From: Phyto melanocephala
Lineage: Eukaryota > Arthropoda > Insecta > Diptera > Rhinophoridae
DNA: 64,000 nt
Direction of reading: 5' to 3'
Assembly: GCA_941918925.1 (NCBI GenBank)
Contig: OW799233.1
Coordinates: 138,572,223 to 138,636,222, forward strand
The notes beneath the pieces were generated by a model. That model did no database searches. It was given only the letters and a program-made list of their open reading frames with translations, and was not told the origin of the DNA. A program made the position numbers and the translations under genes. Shown piece after piece: positions 22,463-33,985 of the stretch (the first letter of the stretch is position 1; each line of letters starts with the position of its first letter).

Positions 22463-23526
22463 CAATATGTATATACATTTAATCCTTTAATTCCCAGTGG
22501 AACATAGAGCCGCACCAAATGCTCTCCATTGTATTCTATCAGTAGACATCGTCTTCATTTCATTCCAAGACACACCATGCTCGTTCAACTCGTTCTCAAT
22601 TTGTCGTCTCCAAGTATTCGCAGGTCTGCCAGGTCTTCTGGATCCTTGGGGGTTATACTCAACGTACTGTCGAGTTAAATCATCCGCTGGCTTTCTCATT
22701 GTGTGCCCCAGCCAGCTAAATTTACGCAATCGGATACTCATGTTTAAAGGCACCTGATTGGTTAAGTTCCACAAGTCCTGATTTGATATTGTGACAGGCC
22801 AGAATATCCTGTGTATACGCCTGAGGCAGCGGTTTACAAAAGCTTGCATACAAATCATTTCCCGAATCCAAGTATTCCAGGTTTCACAGCCATACAGAAG
22901 CAAAGATTTCACGTTGCTATTAAAAACTTTAAGTTTGGTTTGATATGAGATATTTTGCGATCTCCAGAATTTATTAAGCGTGCCATATGCTTGTTTCGCC
23001 TTACACAGTCTATTCTGTATATCTTCTGTGCTTCCTCCGCTTTTTTAAATTATACTCCCCAGATAGCAAAAGTTTTCAACATCGTCAATGAATTGGCCCG
23101 AAAGCTGAAAGTTCGTATTGCATGAGGAGTTTATGCGCATTGATTTAGTTTTGTCGATATTAATTTGCAAGCCCGCTTTGGCAGCATGTGTAGCAAAGGC
23201 TTGATTCTTGGATTGCACGCTAGAGAAGCGGTGGGATAGAAGACAGACGTCATCTGCATAATCAATATCATCTAACCTATCATGAAGGCCCCAGGAAATA
23301 CCATGATGCATATCCATACAGTGGTTCATAACTACGTCAAGTACTATTTATATTAAACAGTAGTGGAGACAGAACACAACCTTGAGGAACTCCTACGTTT
23401 ACTTTAATGGGTTTGTTTGCTGAACCCTCATGCAGTATGGAGCACAATGCGTTGCTGTATAGCTCCTTAATGAGATTGATTAACTTTCCGGGAACTCCTT
23501 TGCAGCTTAGAGCTTCCCATATCGCA
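22463..23526 (-). pseudogene. Non-LTR retrotransposon fragment (RT and C-terminal domain)
   Basis: Read on the minus strand from 23526, the text is in the reverse transcriptase: LYSNALCSILHEG, VPQGCVLSPLLFNI (motif with the PQG turn), a frameshift, then IDYADDVCLLSHR with the YADD active site, AGLQINIDKTKSM and FCYLGSII; a second frameshift near 23045; GGSTEDIQNRL; and then the C-terminal domain LLLYGCETWNTW, NRCLRRIH, WLGHTMRKP and GRRRPGRP-like GSRRPGRPANTW before a natural stop at 22487. The RT copies RNA at a nicked target. The 5' half, including the endonuclease, is absent at a sharp edge (23526), which is the usual 5' truncation. The clade is not assigned; the GCETW-type C-terminus occurs in several. 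There is no poly(A) tail before the left repeat. Confidence 0.8.
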
Positions 23527-23629
23527 TAATTTTCTTTTAAATAAAGTACCCTTCGAATGGAACATAAAGATCTAATTTTGTTTCAGTTACTGTTACTTTT
23601 GCAAAAATTACTTCACTTTATAAGAGTAC
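23527..23629 (+). repeat. 103-bp direct repeat, right copy
   Basis: Second copy of 22360-22462 in the same orientation, directly abutting the truncated 5' edge of the LINE fragment. Position on both sides suggests a very long target-site duplication or a local duplication. Confidence 0.9.
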
Positions 23630-24499
23630 AAATGTCACGTACGATGACATGGAAATGCCAATATGTGTGTATATATATTAATATCAATCTTAAAAACGTC
23701 ATAAATATTTTTAATTTTTATTTACAAAATATATTCTGTGGATCTTTTTCTTTAATTGCAAGCAAAATTTTTTTATATTTTTATATTATATTTGTTATGG
23801 AAATGACAACAAAATGTATTTATTTAATTTTCCTATTTTTATTTTTATCGCACATTTGAAAAAGGATGAACCATGTCTTATTAATAGGAATATCTTTCGT
23901 GAAATTATTAAAGGCAGCAGTAGCCAGTGCACAACATGTCTTTGTCAATTACATTTAATATTTCTAAAATATTTTTTTGGTTATAAGTTGTCAGTGATGT
24001 ACAAAGTGTAAGCACAATTGTATAATTAAACAACTTTTTTCTTACTATCTAATAAGTCAAAGCATATTTACTCATCAGGAAATCCCAGTTCTGAGAGAAA
24101 AATCATTTGTTTATATTTTTATATACATATGTATATGAAATTTGGCGTTTGAAATAAATGAGAAAAAGGAAAGACTTAATTTTATTCATCGACCATGAGA
24201 GCTGAAGCTTAAATTATGTGAAGAAAAAAATAATCAGCTGACGAATCAAGACTATGTGATGAATAACTACGTCTCGCTGTTTAATATAAAATTTTTTCTG
24301 TAAAACAAAAATGTAATTAATAAAAAATAATTTTTCAAAATTAAAGAATTTTTTAACTGGACAAATTTTGTTTTAGCAGGTAACTGGACCAGACCAAAGA
24401 AACTAGACAATCCAGCTAATTCCAGTCCGTCTGGTAACCTTACTGCCAGCCCATATGCCGCATCAAGCAGTCATTAATGCGTTGATTTTCCAATAATCA
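23630..24499. other. No supported gene
   Basis: AT-rich spacer; the 100-residue frame at 23557-23859 starts inside the direct repeat and has no motifs. Confidence 0.5.
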
Positions 24500-24664
24500 C
24501 TCATTGATTCTTATTTACGCAAATGCGGCAATTCTGCTTGTTAACAAATCTTCTGAGGTGAAATTATACTGACCAAAAAAATCAAAAAAGTCCATAGTGA
24601 TTTGAACGCTTATTTTCTTAAAGGCTTCAACTATATTAATGCGCTGTGCACCTTTCCATGGATA
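24500..24664 (-). pseudogene. Short mariner transposase fragment
   Basis: On the minus strand it reads RWKGAQRINIVEAF and FFDFFGQYNF, resembling the mariner N-terminal helix-turn-helix region of the 46330 relic, and then passes after a deletion into TSRIAAFA (compare NKQNCRIW frames). No termini were seen. Confidence 0.5.
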
Positions 24665-25531
24665 AATTTATCAAACACTAGAATAATAAAATGTCAAAGT
24701 AAATTGGGCAAAAAAATCGATATTTCGGTGTGACTCACTGTTAATATCGTGCATTATTGTTGGACCAGGGATAATTTAATTCATTTTAATACAAAATATA
24801 TGATTGTCGAAATTTTTTAACAAATTTTATTGCATTAATTGTATCAGGAAAAAATAGATGAACTCGTTAAAACTACAAAAATTAAACTAAGACTTTGCTT
24901 TTAGCATCGCCTATATCCAGTTCAAAAACTTAGACCGGAAGTAGTCGTATTCTAGTAGTTGGAACTTATCACTTGTGTACAAGACTACGTATGAGGCAGA
25001 AAAAAAAATTATAAATCTTGTATCGATAACTTTAAGCTTATCTGATATAAACATTATATATATCACCCAATATGTACAAACTGCTCCAAGGATCTGCAAT
25101 AAAATTTAATTCGTTTGTTTTTATTGTTTGTTACTTATTTTTAGTTTCTGTTTTATTTCTTCCATTAAATAAATTATTAACCTTTAAAATTTATTGTACA
25201 TAGAATCTTATTTATATTAAAAATATTTTATTTGTACTAAAAGTGTAAACAAAACCGATACATATATAAATATATCCTTAAAATGCCTACACTCCAATAT
25301 AAAACACGTTCAGGTACTCGGATAACTTGGTGCGCAGATACGAGAGTTAAGAGTATTTGTCTCTAACGCACATAAAAAATAATTGTATACGTTAAAAAAA
25401 CTAAATTGTTTAAACGTTGTTTATTTCTCAAAGAGTTTTAAATATGGGGACTATAATTTCAACTAAAAAATTTTGGTTGAAAACGCTGAAATTATATTAT
25501 TTTACAATTTTTATTTAATAAAAGTATAAAT
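24665..25531. other. No supported gene
   Basis: AT-rich spacer; the 62-residue minus-strand frame at 24911 has no recognisable motif. Confidence 0.5.
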
Positions 25532-25830
25532 CTAGGCATATTCATACAGGTATATGCAACAAAGCAACTTTTGAGGGGATGTTTTATGTTAAGGGAATGA
25601 AAAGTTGTTATGACATATTAAATAAATAAAATTTTATTGAAAAAAAGGATATAAATTTTTAAAAATCATTATTGATGACACAAAAGCAACAAATATACAT
25701 AAATTTAGTACATTTATTATCAAATAAGTACACTTGAGATAATTGTTTAATACTGAAGCCAAAATCACATTTTCCTTCCCTGCATTAATAAATAAAATCT
25801 AGGCAAATTCAACCAACTTTGACAAAAAGT
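25532..25830. mobile_element. hAT-type MITE, decayed copy
   Basis: The text CATACAGGTATATGCAAC followed by AAAGCAACTTTT, then CAAATATACATAAATT, CACATTT and CCCTGCATTAATAAAT follow in the same order as in the complete copy at 35273-35634. The left end CTAGGCATATTCAT is one change from the terminus of that copy. A clear right terminus and target duplication are not seen here. Confidence 0.65.
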
Positions 25831-27599
25831 TAAAATATTATAGACAAGTCGATTGTTCAATTAAGTAGGCAGTGGACCATAAAATTATATTTTCGTTACA
25901 GCCTTAGTAAACTATAAGGTTTACGGCTATTCATTCACTGACGCGCACTATATCGCACTTATAAGAAAAAATGTGACAATATTTTAAATGAATTCCTAGC
26001 AGAACTAAACAGTAAAAATTAATTAAGTTGATTATATTTTACTAACATCTTAAACGTTTTATCTTCATTAAAAAAAAAACTTATTGACCACAAGAACAAC
26101 AATAAAAACTTTAAATTTTCCAATAACAATAACAATGATGAAGATTACGCGGTTTTTAAAGTATAAAATCTTTTGAGGTCAATCAGCAATTAACGATGCA
26201 AATTGATAGTACTACAGTCTATGTACGAATGTAGCAGCAATACTTCTATTATATTGTCTGCTACTTATACAATTACTGCTGCTTCTATCACTACAACAAC
26301 AACAATAACGCTAAATAATCATTGAAGATCAACCTCAACACACAGGCAAATAGATAAGATCCCATGCAAAATTAACTTCGAAATGTGTAGTCAACCACAA
26401 ACGTGGCAAATGCTCAATTAGTTTTCGTTAAGATTTTTTTCTTTTATATCTCTAGCTTGATTACTTTTTTGCTTCTCAGTATTCCAAGGTGATTACTTGC
26501 CATAGCGGCTGGGCAAAGTTCAACAAAGCGCTCATACCCGAAAATATGTGGTAGAAAATATTTGTACTTTAAGTCATTGAACCGCGTGTAAAGTAAATTT
26601 GCACTAGTATAGACAATTTTTTAGGTATTCAGTTAATATAATACTGAGCAGAGTGTTAAAGGAGTTTGTTTTAGAGGCTTATTGGTTTTATAATTATGCT
26701 AGCAGCACAACTGTAACCTTTTATATGGAAAAATTGAAACAATATTTATTTCGCTACTTAATTTCAAGTTGAGGTTTGTGAGGCAACATTTTCGCACATA
26801 TAAGATGGTTCAAATACAACTTACAAAAACGAATGAATGGATCGAATCTCATTAACATATTTCTGGAGCGCGAAATAAAAATTTCGGTAATATAAAAACG
26901 GAATGGCAAAGTTGATATATCAAACATTATTTTTCTGCTGCTGGATATAAGGCTTTAATATGCATATATGTATACTGTATTGACAATTCAAATGTTCTAA
27001 AATAATAACATACTAAAATATGACTGTTGTGAGTGACCCTTCATGACTTAGTGTGATGTGTCAAATTTTAATAGACGATTTTGTTAATATTTTGATAATT
27101 GATCTTTTTAACGGATATTGGAGGTGCGACTTAAAATTGTTGCAGAAGGCTCTGCCGAGAAGATTCTTAATCAATCGCCGCAGGTATCTGAATATACACA
27201 CCACCATAAACGTATTATACATACAGGACAGGCATTACTTGAAAAGCAACAACAATTTAAATTTAAAATATTATGACATTATGACATGTTGGGATACCTT
27301 ATGAATACAGTAATAGTATTTCAATTGTCAAGAATACCTTCGTATTACATTTATGATTGAAAATCCGAAAAGTAATGTGCTTCTAAGCCACAAGTCACCA
27401 TAATGTATACAAATTTAATAATCTTATTGTTTGTGTTTGTTTTTTGATTACAATAAATAGAAAATGGAACAATTTTTTTATTATGTATGGAAGTTTTTAG
27501 ATCATTTTCCATAACATCATACAAAACTTGTGGCTGTAGAGCTTGAGTTCAAGAATTGTTTCGCGCTTGTTCATATATACATCTTTCTTCACAAATCCC
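25831..27599. other. No supported gene
   Basis: AT-rich spacer with ACAACAACAATAA-type runs near 26280. An 83-residue frame at 27053-27304 has no recognisable motif and no neighbours to support it. Confidence 0.45.
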
Positions 27600-28330
27600 C
27601 AAAGAAAATAGTCTGGTCAAATCATATTTTCAAGTTTCTGAAAATGTGTTCAGCACATCGAAAATTATCCAGGAATGCCGGGTATCTTTCGAGGAGATAG
27701 CGAGACATTCGACGGTTACCCTTGTATGGGTTCCGGGACATGAAGGTATTGATGGTAATAATAGGGCTGATGCACTTGCAAAAGCCGGTATTACCTTAGA
27801 TTCGGTTGAATCCAGTTGTGCCTTAGAAATCTCGCATCGATTTTATCTGGATGCCAAGGAAAGATGGGTGAAAGAACCTATTTGTTTAGAAACCAGAAAG
27901 ATCTGGCCTAACATGGATGCTCATAGGACGCAATATGCGGTGAATATGCCCTGAATCAACCTAAGGTCATTACCGGACACTGGTCTATAGGTACACATGC
28001 GAAAAGGTTAAGTATCCCTTACAACAACTTCTGCAGAAGTTGGGACAACTAGAAAGAGGAGGAGATAACTGAACATCTTCTCTGTAAATGTCCTACATTC
28101 GAGGACTTGAGACACCTGATTCTAGGTCATCGAATACTTGAAAGTAAAAATTGTCTTTCCGCAGTTGATCTGGGAAAGATCCACACCTTTATAGACAGGT
28201 CAGGATGGATGATGAACGATTGCCAGAGGACGTAGACGAACGGGCGTTTGTACCTACGGTATCACAACGGGACACTCGGAGGACCCAAGTGAGCTATGAA
28301 CAGAATCTCCATCCTACTGAAAGCATATCT
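27600..28330 (+). pseudogene. Non-LTR retrotransposon 3' part: RNase H and zinc-knuckle domains
   Basis: The open frame ending at 27954 contains the RNase H core VTLVWVPGHEGIDGNNRADA, which degrades the RNA strand during retrotransposition. A frameshift follows, then KVITGHWSIGTHAKRL, NNFCRSW, an internal stop, EITEHLLCKCPTFEDLRHL (the HLLCxCP zinc-binding-like module) and CLSAVDLGKIHTFIDRSGW. This order is that of I/Loa-type elements that carry RNase H. The 3' untranslated tail ends GGTATCACAACGGGAC and, at 28280-28294, GGACCCAAGTGAGCT. That tail is shared with the SINE at 30477. The reverse transcriptase is missing, so the copy is 5'-truncated. Confidence 0.8.
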
Positions 28331-29130
28331 CAGGTTAGTTTTCAATAGCAGGACGTCAAATAATCCGCTCTCCATTTAAGGCTACAGCACTTTTATATTC
28401 TTTTTCCAAGAATTAAAGTCTAATAATGTTTTCATTATATCTGAACCATACTAATCGGATACAAAAAATGTTGATAAATGGCTCTTGAATTTTCTGATAT
28501 TATTTAAAGAATCGATGTAAATCTAGTAAATTCATCTAATGTCACATTGTAACAAGATAGTAATTGTATGAATTTATTGCAGATTTAACAATTTAAATTT
28601 TTTTATAAAGTTTCTGCAATGCCTTGTTCAGGTGATTGGCAGCAAAGTCTTGCAGTCATAGATAAAAACGCTTTTTAACAAACCGTGCAAAACTCGTGCC
28701 AAACAAAATGGTAAATAGTCTCTCTGTTACTGGAAAATCCTAACTATTATAAAGCCATTTTCTTAAGTGATGACTATTTATGAACAAATTATCTTACGTT
28801 CTGTTAAATTTATACAAATTCACGAAATTGAAAGGTAAGCGAATTTGCGGTCGATAAGCAAACCAAACGCGACACTAAATACCGTTAAGGAAATGAATAA
28901 TTTAATTTTAAAGCTGTACTAGCTCTGATCCAATCATCATCATCACCATCATTATTCGTTGATTGAGGAAATGTAAGTAAATCTCGCAACCAGTTTATAC
29001 ATCCCAACAACCCAACTCAGATGTAAAATGTAACTGATAATAAACTTGTTTCAAAAAATTTTTTTATTAGCATACTTGAGACAGATTTATCATTATTTTT
29101 GTATTTATATATGTATGTGTGTGTATAGTA
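28331..29130. other. No supported gene
   Basis: AT-rich spacer with a short ATCATCATCACCATC run near 28940. Confidence 0.5.
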
Positions 29131-29330
29131 TCTTTATATATATATACATACATATAATTCAACTGTACGTGTGTATGTCACTGAATTCCTTCTAAACGGC
29201 TAGATCAATTTGACTGAGGTTTTTTGTATGTGTTTGGGTGGCGCTCTGGACAGACTAATTTCACAAATCAGACCGGTAGATGGCGCTGCAGTCGGTATAT
29301 ATTTTATTTATTTATACTGCAACCAAGTGG
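29131..29330 (+). mobile_element. Decayed Helitron-like 5' segment
   Basis: It starts with TCTTTATATATATATAC after A, then has TGTACGTGTGTATGTCACTG, AAACGGCTAGATCAATTTGA and, further on, TAGATGGCGCTGCAGTCGG. This order (TC plus AT run, GTGTGTATG, AAACGGCTGGAxxRATTTTGA, AGATGGCGCT) is typical of non-autonomous fly Helitrons. A CTAGT end with hairpin was not found, so only the 5' part is supported. Confidence 0.5.
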
Positions 29331-30466
29331 ATTTCATACTTTGCTTAATATCCTAATTGCTTGAAATATCATCCGCTGGTTATATATAAAAATATTAGAA
29401 TCCCATGTATTTAATATAAAAAGTAGTAATTATATAAGTAATTTAATTTTATTATATTATTATAATAATTTATTTAGAAATTAGTCTTAGAATCATAAAA
29501 ACTGAAACATTAAATATTTTAATATATTTAAGCTTATTCTAAAGCTTAAGTGGAAGAGTTCAATTTCGTTTGATATAAAATTGTTGATATGCCTTTCATA
29601 ATAATATTCTTAACATTTCTTTACGTAAGGTGTAAACGTATTGGTTTGTTGGGAAACTACAACTACAACAACAAATATAACACCTACAACATTGTAGATG
29701 TATTAGCACCGCTATTAGTGACTTTGCTATTACTGCAGCCACTACACATACATATTAACTTATGTACATACACATACACTCATATAAATTGCATGTAAAA
29801 TATTTAAAAGGGGCAAACCATAAATGAAAGAAGGTACTCGAGTTAAATGCTGCCATTTTACTAGCATAAAATTATTATTATGTTGTGAAAACATTTATTC
29901 TCATATATTCACGGGTGCGGAGAATAAGGTAATAACAAAAGCAACAAAACTCAAAAAGCAACACAATACAGTGCAACTTAATAACGGCAAAATTGCTTGC
30001 CACCTTAAAAAAATTTGTTTTTGTATTGAGTTAAGTGGCGGCAACACATTGAGAATGCGTTGAATTGCGAAAATTAATATTTTCACGAGCTGTTGAGAAA
30101 GATAAAACTTTCGTATTACATTTGTGTGTGTAAGTGTATGTAGCAGAACATCTAATATTTTATGACGTTCAGTTTTCGTGATTTTCAATTTTTTTTTTAA
30201 TAAACCTAAACAAAACCACCGTTTTAACTTAATAACCGTTTTGCAAGTTCTAGTATTTATTTATTTTTTTAGTTGCTTCTTTATGTTGCTACATAAATTC
30301 AATAGTTTTTATATATGTATAAGGTGTCTGTATGTTTGTTTGCAAAGATTTAAAGACAGTCATAAAGTACAGTAGTCACAATCACTAAGTTGTTAATTTC
30401 TCATTTGCACACTGGAAGGAAATGTTTTTAAAGTGATAAAAATTATAGTTCGAAAACAATATACAA
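29331..30466. other. No supported gene
   Basis: AT-rich spacer. Short frames at 29589, 29824 and 29901 overlap on both strands, contain ACAACAACA and ACATACAC repeats, and have no motifs. Confidence 0.5.
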
Positions 30467-30672
30467 TAAGGGTTGCCCCAATGGACTAGTCAGCAGTGTG
30501 CTGTTCTGCTAGTTTGGGGGTTGCGGGTTCGATTCCCGCCGGAGACTCTGGACTTGTCTGCTTCCTTTCTATTCTATTCTTACTTTTCTATTCAGGTATC
30601 ACAAAGGGATCAATATAATGGACCCAAGTGAGCTGCACAACAGCTGCCTGTTCTACCTAACCTAAGGGTTGC
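30467..30672 (+). mobile_element. tRNA-derived SINE with 10-bp target duplication
   Basis: The element proper is 30477-30662, between two copies of TAAGGGTTGC (30467-30476, 30663-30672). Its head has the two internal RNA polymerase III promoter boxes: a box A-like TGGACTAGTCA (30482-30492) and a strong box B GGTTCGATTCC (30526-30536). The head cannot be folded as a working tRNA because the acceptor arm is missing. The tail carries GGTATCACAA (30595-30604) and GGACCCAAGTGAGCT (30620-30634), identical to the end of the LINE at 27600-28330. Transcription by pol III and borrowing of that LINE's reverse transcriptase are the expected life style of such a SINE. Confidence 0.85.
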
Positions 30673-31290
30673 GTTGTGTATTTGGGATTAGAGTCACTAA
30701 ATAAATATTTTTCATTGAATATCACTTTATTGATTTATAAAATATTCTCCATGAGGATCAATATACTTTTGTATACGTGTGCACCAATTTTTGATGTAGT
30801 TTTTTTTAATTTCGATTGAACTTCCTAAAAAACCTGCAAACTTCGACTTAACGATGTAGTTTTTATGTTTGGGAATAAAAAGAAGTCAAGACTGTAAGGC
30901 GGATGACTCATGAAATCGACGTTTTGAGTGCTAAAAAATTATTTTGCCTGAGGCGAAGTATGCTAGTCCGCATTTTCATGGTGTAGAATAATTCGTTTTT
31001 GGCAGTTGGTTTTTCTTATTTATCCGAAGTCTTCTGTCAAAAAAATTATTGTGTACCACTCAGAAGGCACTGTTCGAGGTTGTGTCAATGGTAAAAGTGA
31101 GACGTTTCCAAGTTTGCCGAATAAAACAGATAACCATTTGCTTCGTGTGCGATTACTTTTATATGGTTCTACTCACCTTGCAAGACTTATTTAGTCGACT
31201 GTTGTTCACTTTCGGGCTTGCACGCATAGATCCTCAATTTCCCGTCTGTTGCGGTATTTAACATATATATTGAGGCATAGTGATATTATT
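30673..31290 (-). pseudogene. Mariner transposase relic (SETMAR-like family)
   Basis: On the minus strand the best frame gives KRIILHHENAD, then after a stop HTSPQAK, FFSTQNVDFMSHPPYS, LDFFLFPNIK and IGAHVYKSILILMENIL. This is the C-terminal half of the mariner group often labelled SETMAR-like. The second catalytic aspartate of the HHDNA motif is replaced by glutamate, the PDLAPND loop is partly deleted, and several stops interrupt it, so it is dead. The upstream half is more decayed. AATAAA lies just after the stop. The SINE at 30477 sits right at its 3' edge, within a GGGTTGCG word that may be the element's terminus. Confidence 0.7.
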
Positions 31291-32989
31291 TTTGAGCATT
31301 TATTGCGTCAACATTTTTAAAAAATAATCCCATGAAAATGTTCATGATTTAATTCCATTTTATGGCCGACAGGATTTTTTAAGTTACTAGGAACCATACA
31401 ACTAGTGTGCGTACACCAAATTGTTCTGAGCATGTATAGTTGGCAGGTTGTTCCACTGTGGTTACTTAATCCTGAAATATAAAAGACAGAGTTAAACTGT
31501 AAGTAAATAATCTCCAATATTAGAATTTATCAATAGACATAAGAATTTAATCAATAAGTTTCTTTTATTGCCCCATAGTGCTTTCATTTTATAATTCCTT
31601 TATATTTTAACAATTTAGTAGAGTTTTTTCTTTGGTTTTCCGCTACATCTTTTGCTTTAAACACTGAGGTGGCATCACGTTCACAGCTCGCGTACGCATA
31701 CAAAGTATCTTAATGTTACAAGGCTGGCTGAGGAATGAATGACTGAAAGAACGAATGAGTGAGTGCATAAAGAGATACCTCAAAAACCAAAGTGAAAAAA
31801 GTGGAAATAGTTGAAGTAACAAAAGTATTGTACAACTGTAACGATGTCGCCGACAACGATATTTTACACGCACACACACACACACATACACACTTACTTT
31901 CATAAAAATAAATACACACACAGAAAAACACTCAGAAATAGAAAAGAAATAAAAATAAAACAAAAAACCGTTTCAGGATGTACGAGTACATGAAATGAAA
32001 ATACATAAATTTTTCAACGATTTGAAAACCGCATTTTATAATTGAATCACGTACATTTTAGAATGACACTTTGTGTGCCATTCTCAAAAAATAAGAACGT
32101 AAAACTTAAAACACATACTGGAAGCATTTGTTCGTAGTTTTATTGGGCCCTATAGAATAAATGTTTTGTTATATTCGCATAAGGAAAGTGTGTTTGGGAG
32201 TGTGCAAGTAAATATATTTTTATATGAATGTTATTATATTGGAAAATGTTATTTAAACCACTTTAAACCGGTGACTACACAGTGCAAATTTAATGTAAAT
32301 AAAAATACGCCTAAAAATTATCTAATAGCATTTAAGCATATCAACTGGAAAGCTTCATGATGAATTTCCAAAGAAATAAATGTAACAACTTAATGTTCTT
32401 GTGGACATCTATAGAAAAGAAACGGTTAATATAATACCTCTTTAAAGGATCAAAAGACAATGTTGAACAACAACAATGGCTATTGAATATATACTGTTGG
32501 TCTTGCTGTTTGAGAGACAGGTGAGATATGAAGTAGTCTTGGCTTCTACTATATTAATACCACTCGGCCAGTTGCCGAAGAATAATTTTTATCCTACCGA
32601 AATTGCTGATGTAGTATGTGAAAGAAGTCTTATGTGATATGAGAGCGTTATCTGCATTAACATAATCAGCAATAATCTGAATCTCAAAATATTCTTTAAT
32701 GCAAAACCGAGACGAAATCGCATTGAAAATTGAAAATTATTCCAACTGAATGAAATACCATAATTTGAAAAACGCAGAATCTTTCGGTGGTTTAAAAAAC
32801 AACTTTAAGTTTATCTATGGAAGTGGCAAAATAATGTTCTCACTAAGATAGGGAACATACCGTACTGATTCTCAAATCTGGAGATATCAAAGAAGATAAT
32901 TAAATTATCAAAGCCTACATGTAGCAGAATACCTACTGCAATAATAGCTCACACAAAGTTGAGTACTCATCTAACTTATCGGATGGAAT
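31291..32989. other. No supported gene
   Basis: AT-rich spacer with a CACACACACACA microsatellite at about 31868-31890. The overlapping minus-strand frames at 31643-31963 read through that microsatellite (runs of V and C) and are not considered genes. Confidence 0.5.
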
Positions 32990-33985
32990 AAAATGTAGAG
33001 TATGTAAGAAAAGGAAGACTATCTTCTCGTATGGAGCGAATGAAGTATGAAAATTTTACAACAAACACTGTGCTAGACGTAGAATATAAAAAAAGTTAAT
33101 ATAAAATTTCTCTAAGAGATAAAGGGCCATAAAACCAATAAGGTTCCGTTACTAGCTCTGGTCTGCTGCTACTCGCCATGGCTATTTTAGGAATTACGAT
33201 CTATATAAGGGAGCATTAGGATCAAGTCTAAAGGTGCAGCCCGAATTAGGCCTAGGAGGTACTGTTTTTTCAGAGCTCCACTCAAGATTTCCCCAAGATA
33301 TGGGACCTTACAATTTATACTACGAGAATTATTTACCGGTTTAATATTTCTTAAATAATTACTCGATCAGTATGTTGGGACAACTGGTACTATAAAGGAA
33401 ACCAATATGGAGAATTGCGATATGCCAAGCTCAAAATAAATAAAAAAGAACCAAGGAGAAAAATTGTTATCAATTTTCCTAAGAAATTGTTGCATTTAAG
33501 TGACATGATAATAGTTTTATCGACATTGTATGAAACTGACATGCATTAAATCCTATCATAAAAGTAGACCAGGTTGGCTTTATAAATAAAAAGGACCAAA
33601 ATTCAAGTTGACTTTTCAGCACTTGGATATATAATAAATATATGGGTTTGGATGAAAACTTTGACTCTATGGCGGTAGCTCTTCGCGGTTTCAGTTTAGG
33701 TGCAGCTTGCTAAAATTCATGGCTTATCAAAAGACAGTTGGAAAATAATTGAACTTACTACGAGATCTGCAGAAATATAGCGACAAGATACCTGTAAAAA
33801 TATGGCAAGCCTTCAATCCGAAATTGTGCTTGTGACGTTCCTGTGAAGCTAAGAGTGGGTATCAAGGTAAGAAGTGAAGGAGCTGTGAAAGATCATTTAA
33901 AGGTCAACTCCTCTTAACGAAGATGTGGATATTGCCATAAGCGTACTAGAAAAATGCGTGCATCTTTTCGTATAAAAACTTGGTA
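32990..33985 (+). pseudogene. piggyBac-type transposase, decayed
   Basis: Across several frames the text gives KPIRFRY then LWSAATRHGYF, DLYKGALGSSL, QPELGLGGTVFSELHSRFPQ, DMGPYNLYYENYLP, later NKYMGLDENFDSMAVALRG, NSWLIKRQLENN and, near the end, RRCGYCHKRTRKM. These match in order the piggyBac catalytic region (the DLYxGxxG, YxxxFDN and YNxxMGGVDxxD segments) and the start of the C-terminal cysteine-rich module CxxCHKxT. The transposase normally excises at TTAA. Here stops and frameshifts are frequent, the glutamate YYEN replaces the usual aspartate of the FDN motif, and the N-terminal half before 32990 is not readable. TTAA-flanked termini were not identified. Confidence 0.75.

Noticed and set aside
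30482..30545. tRNA gene at the SINE head
   Set aside because: Box A and box B are present but acceptor-stem pairing is missing and the sequence continues into a LINE-like tail between target duplications.
31643..31963. Overlapping minus-strand frames with V/C runs
   Set aside because: They translate a CA microsatellite and a low-complexity flank.
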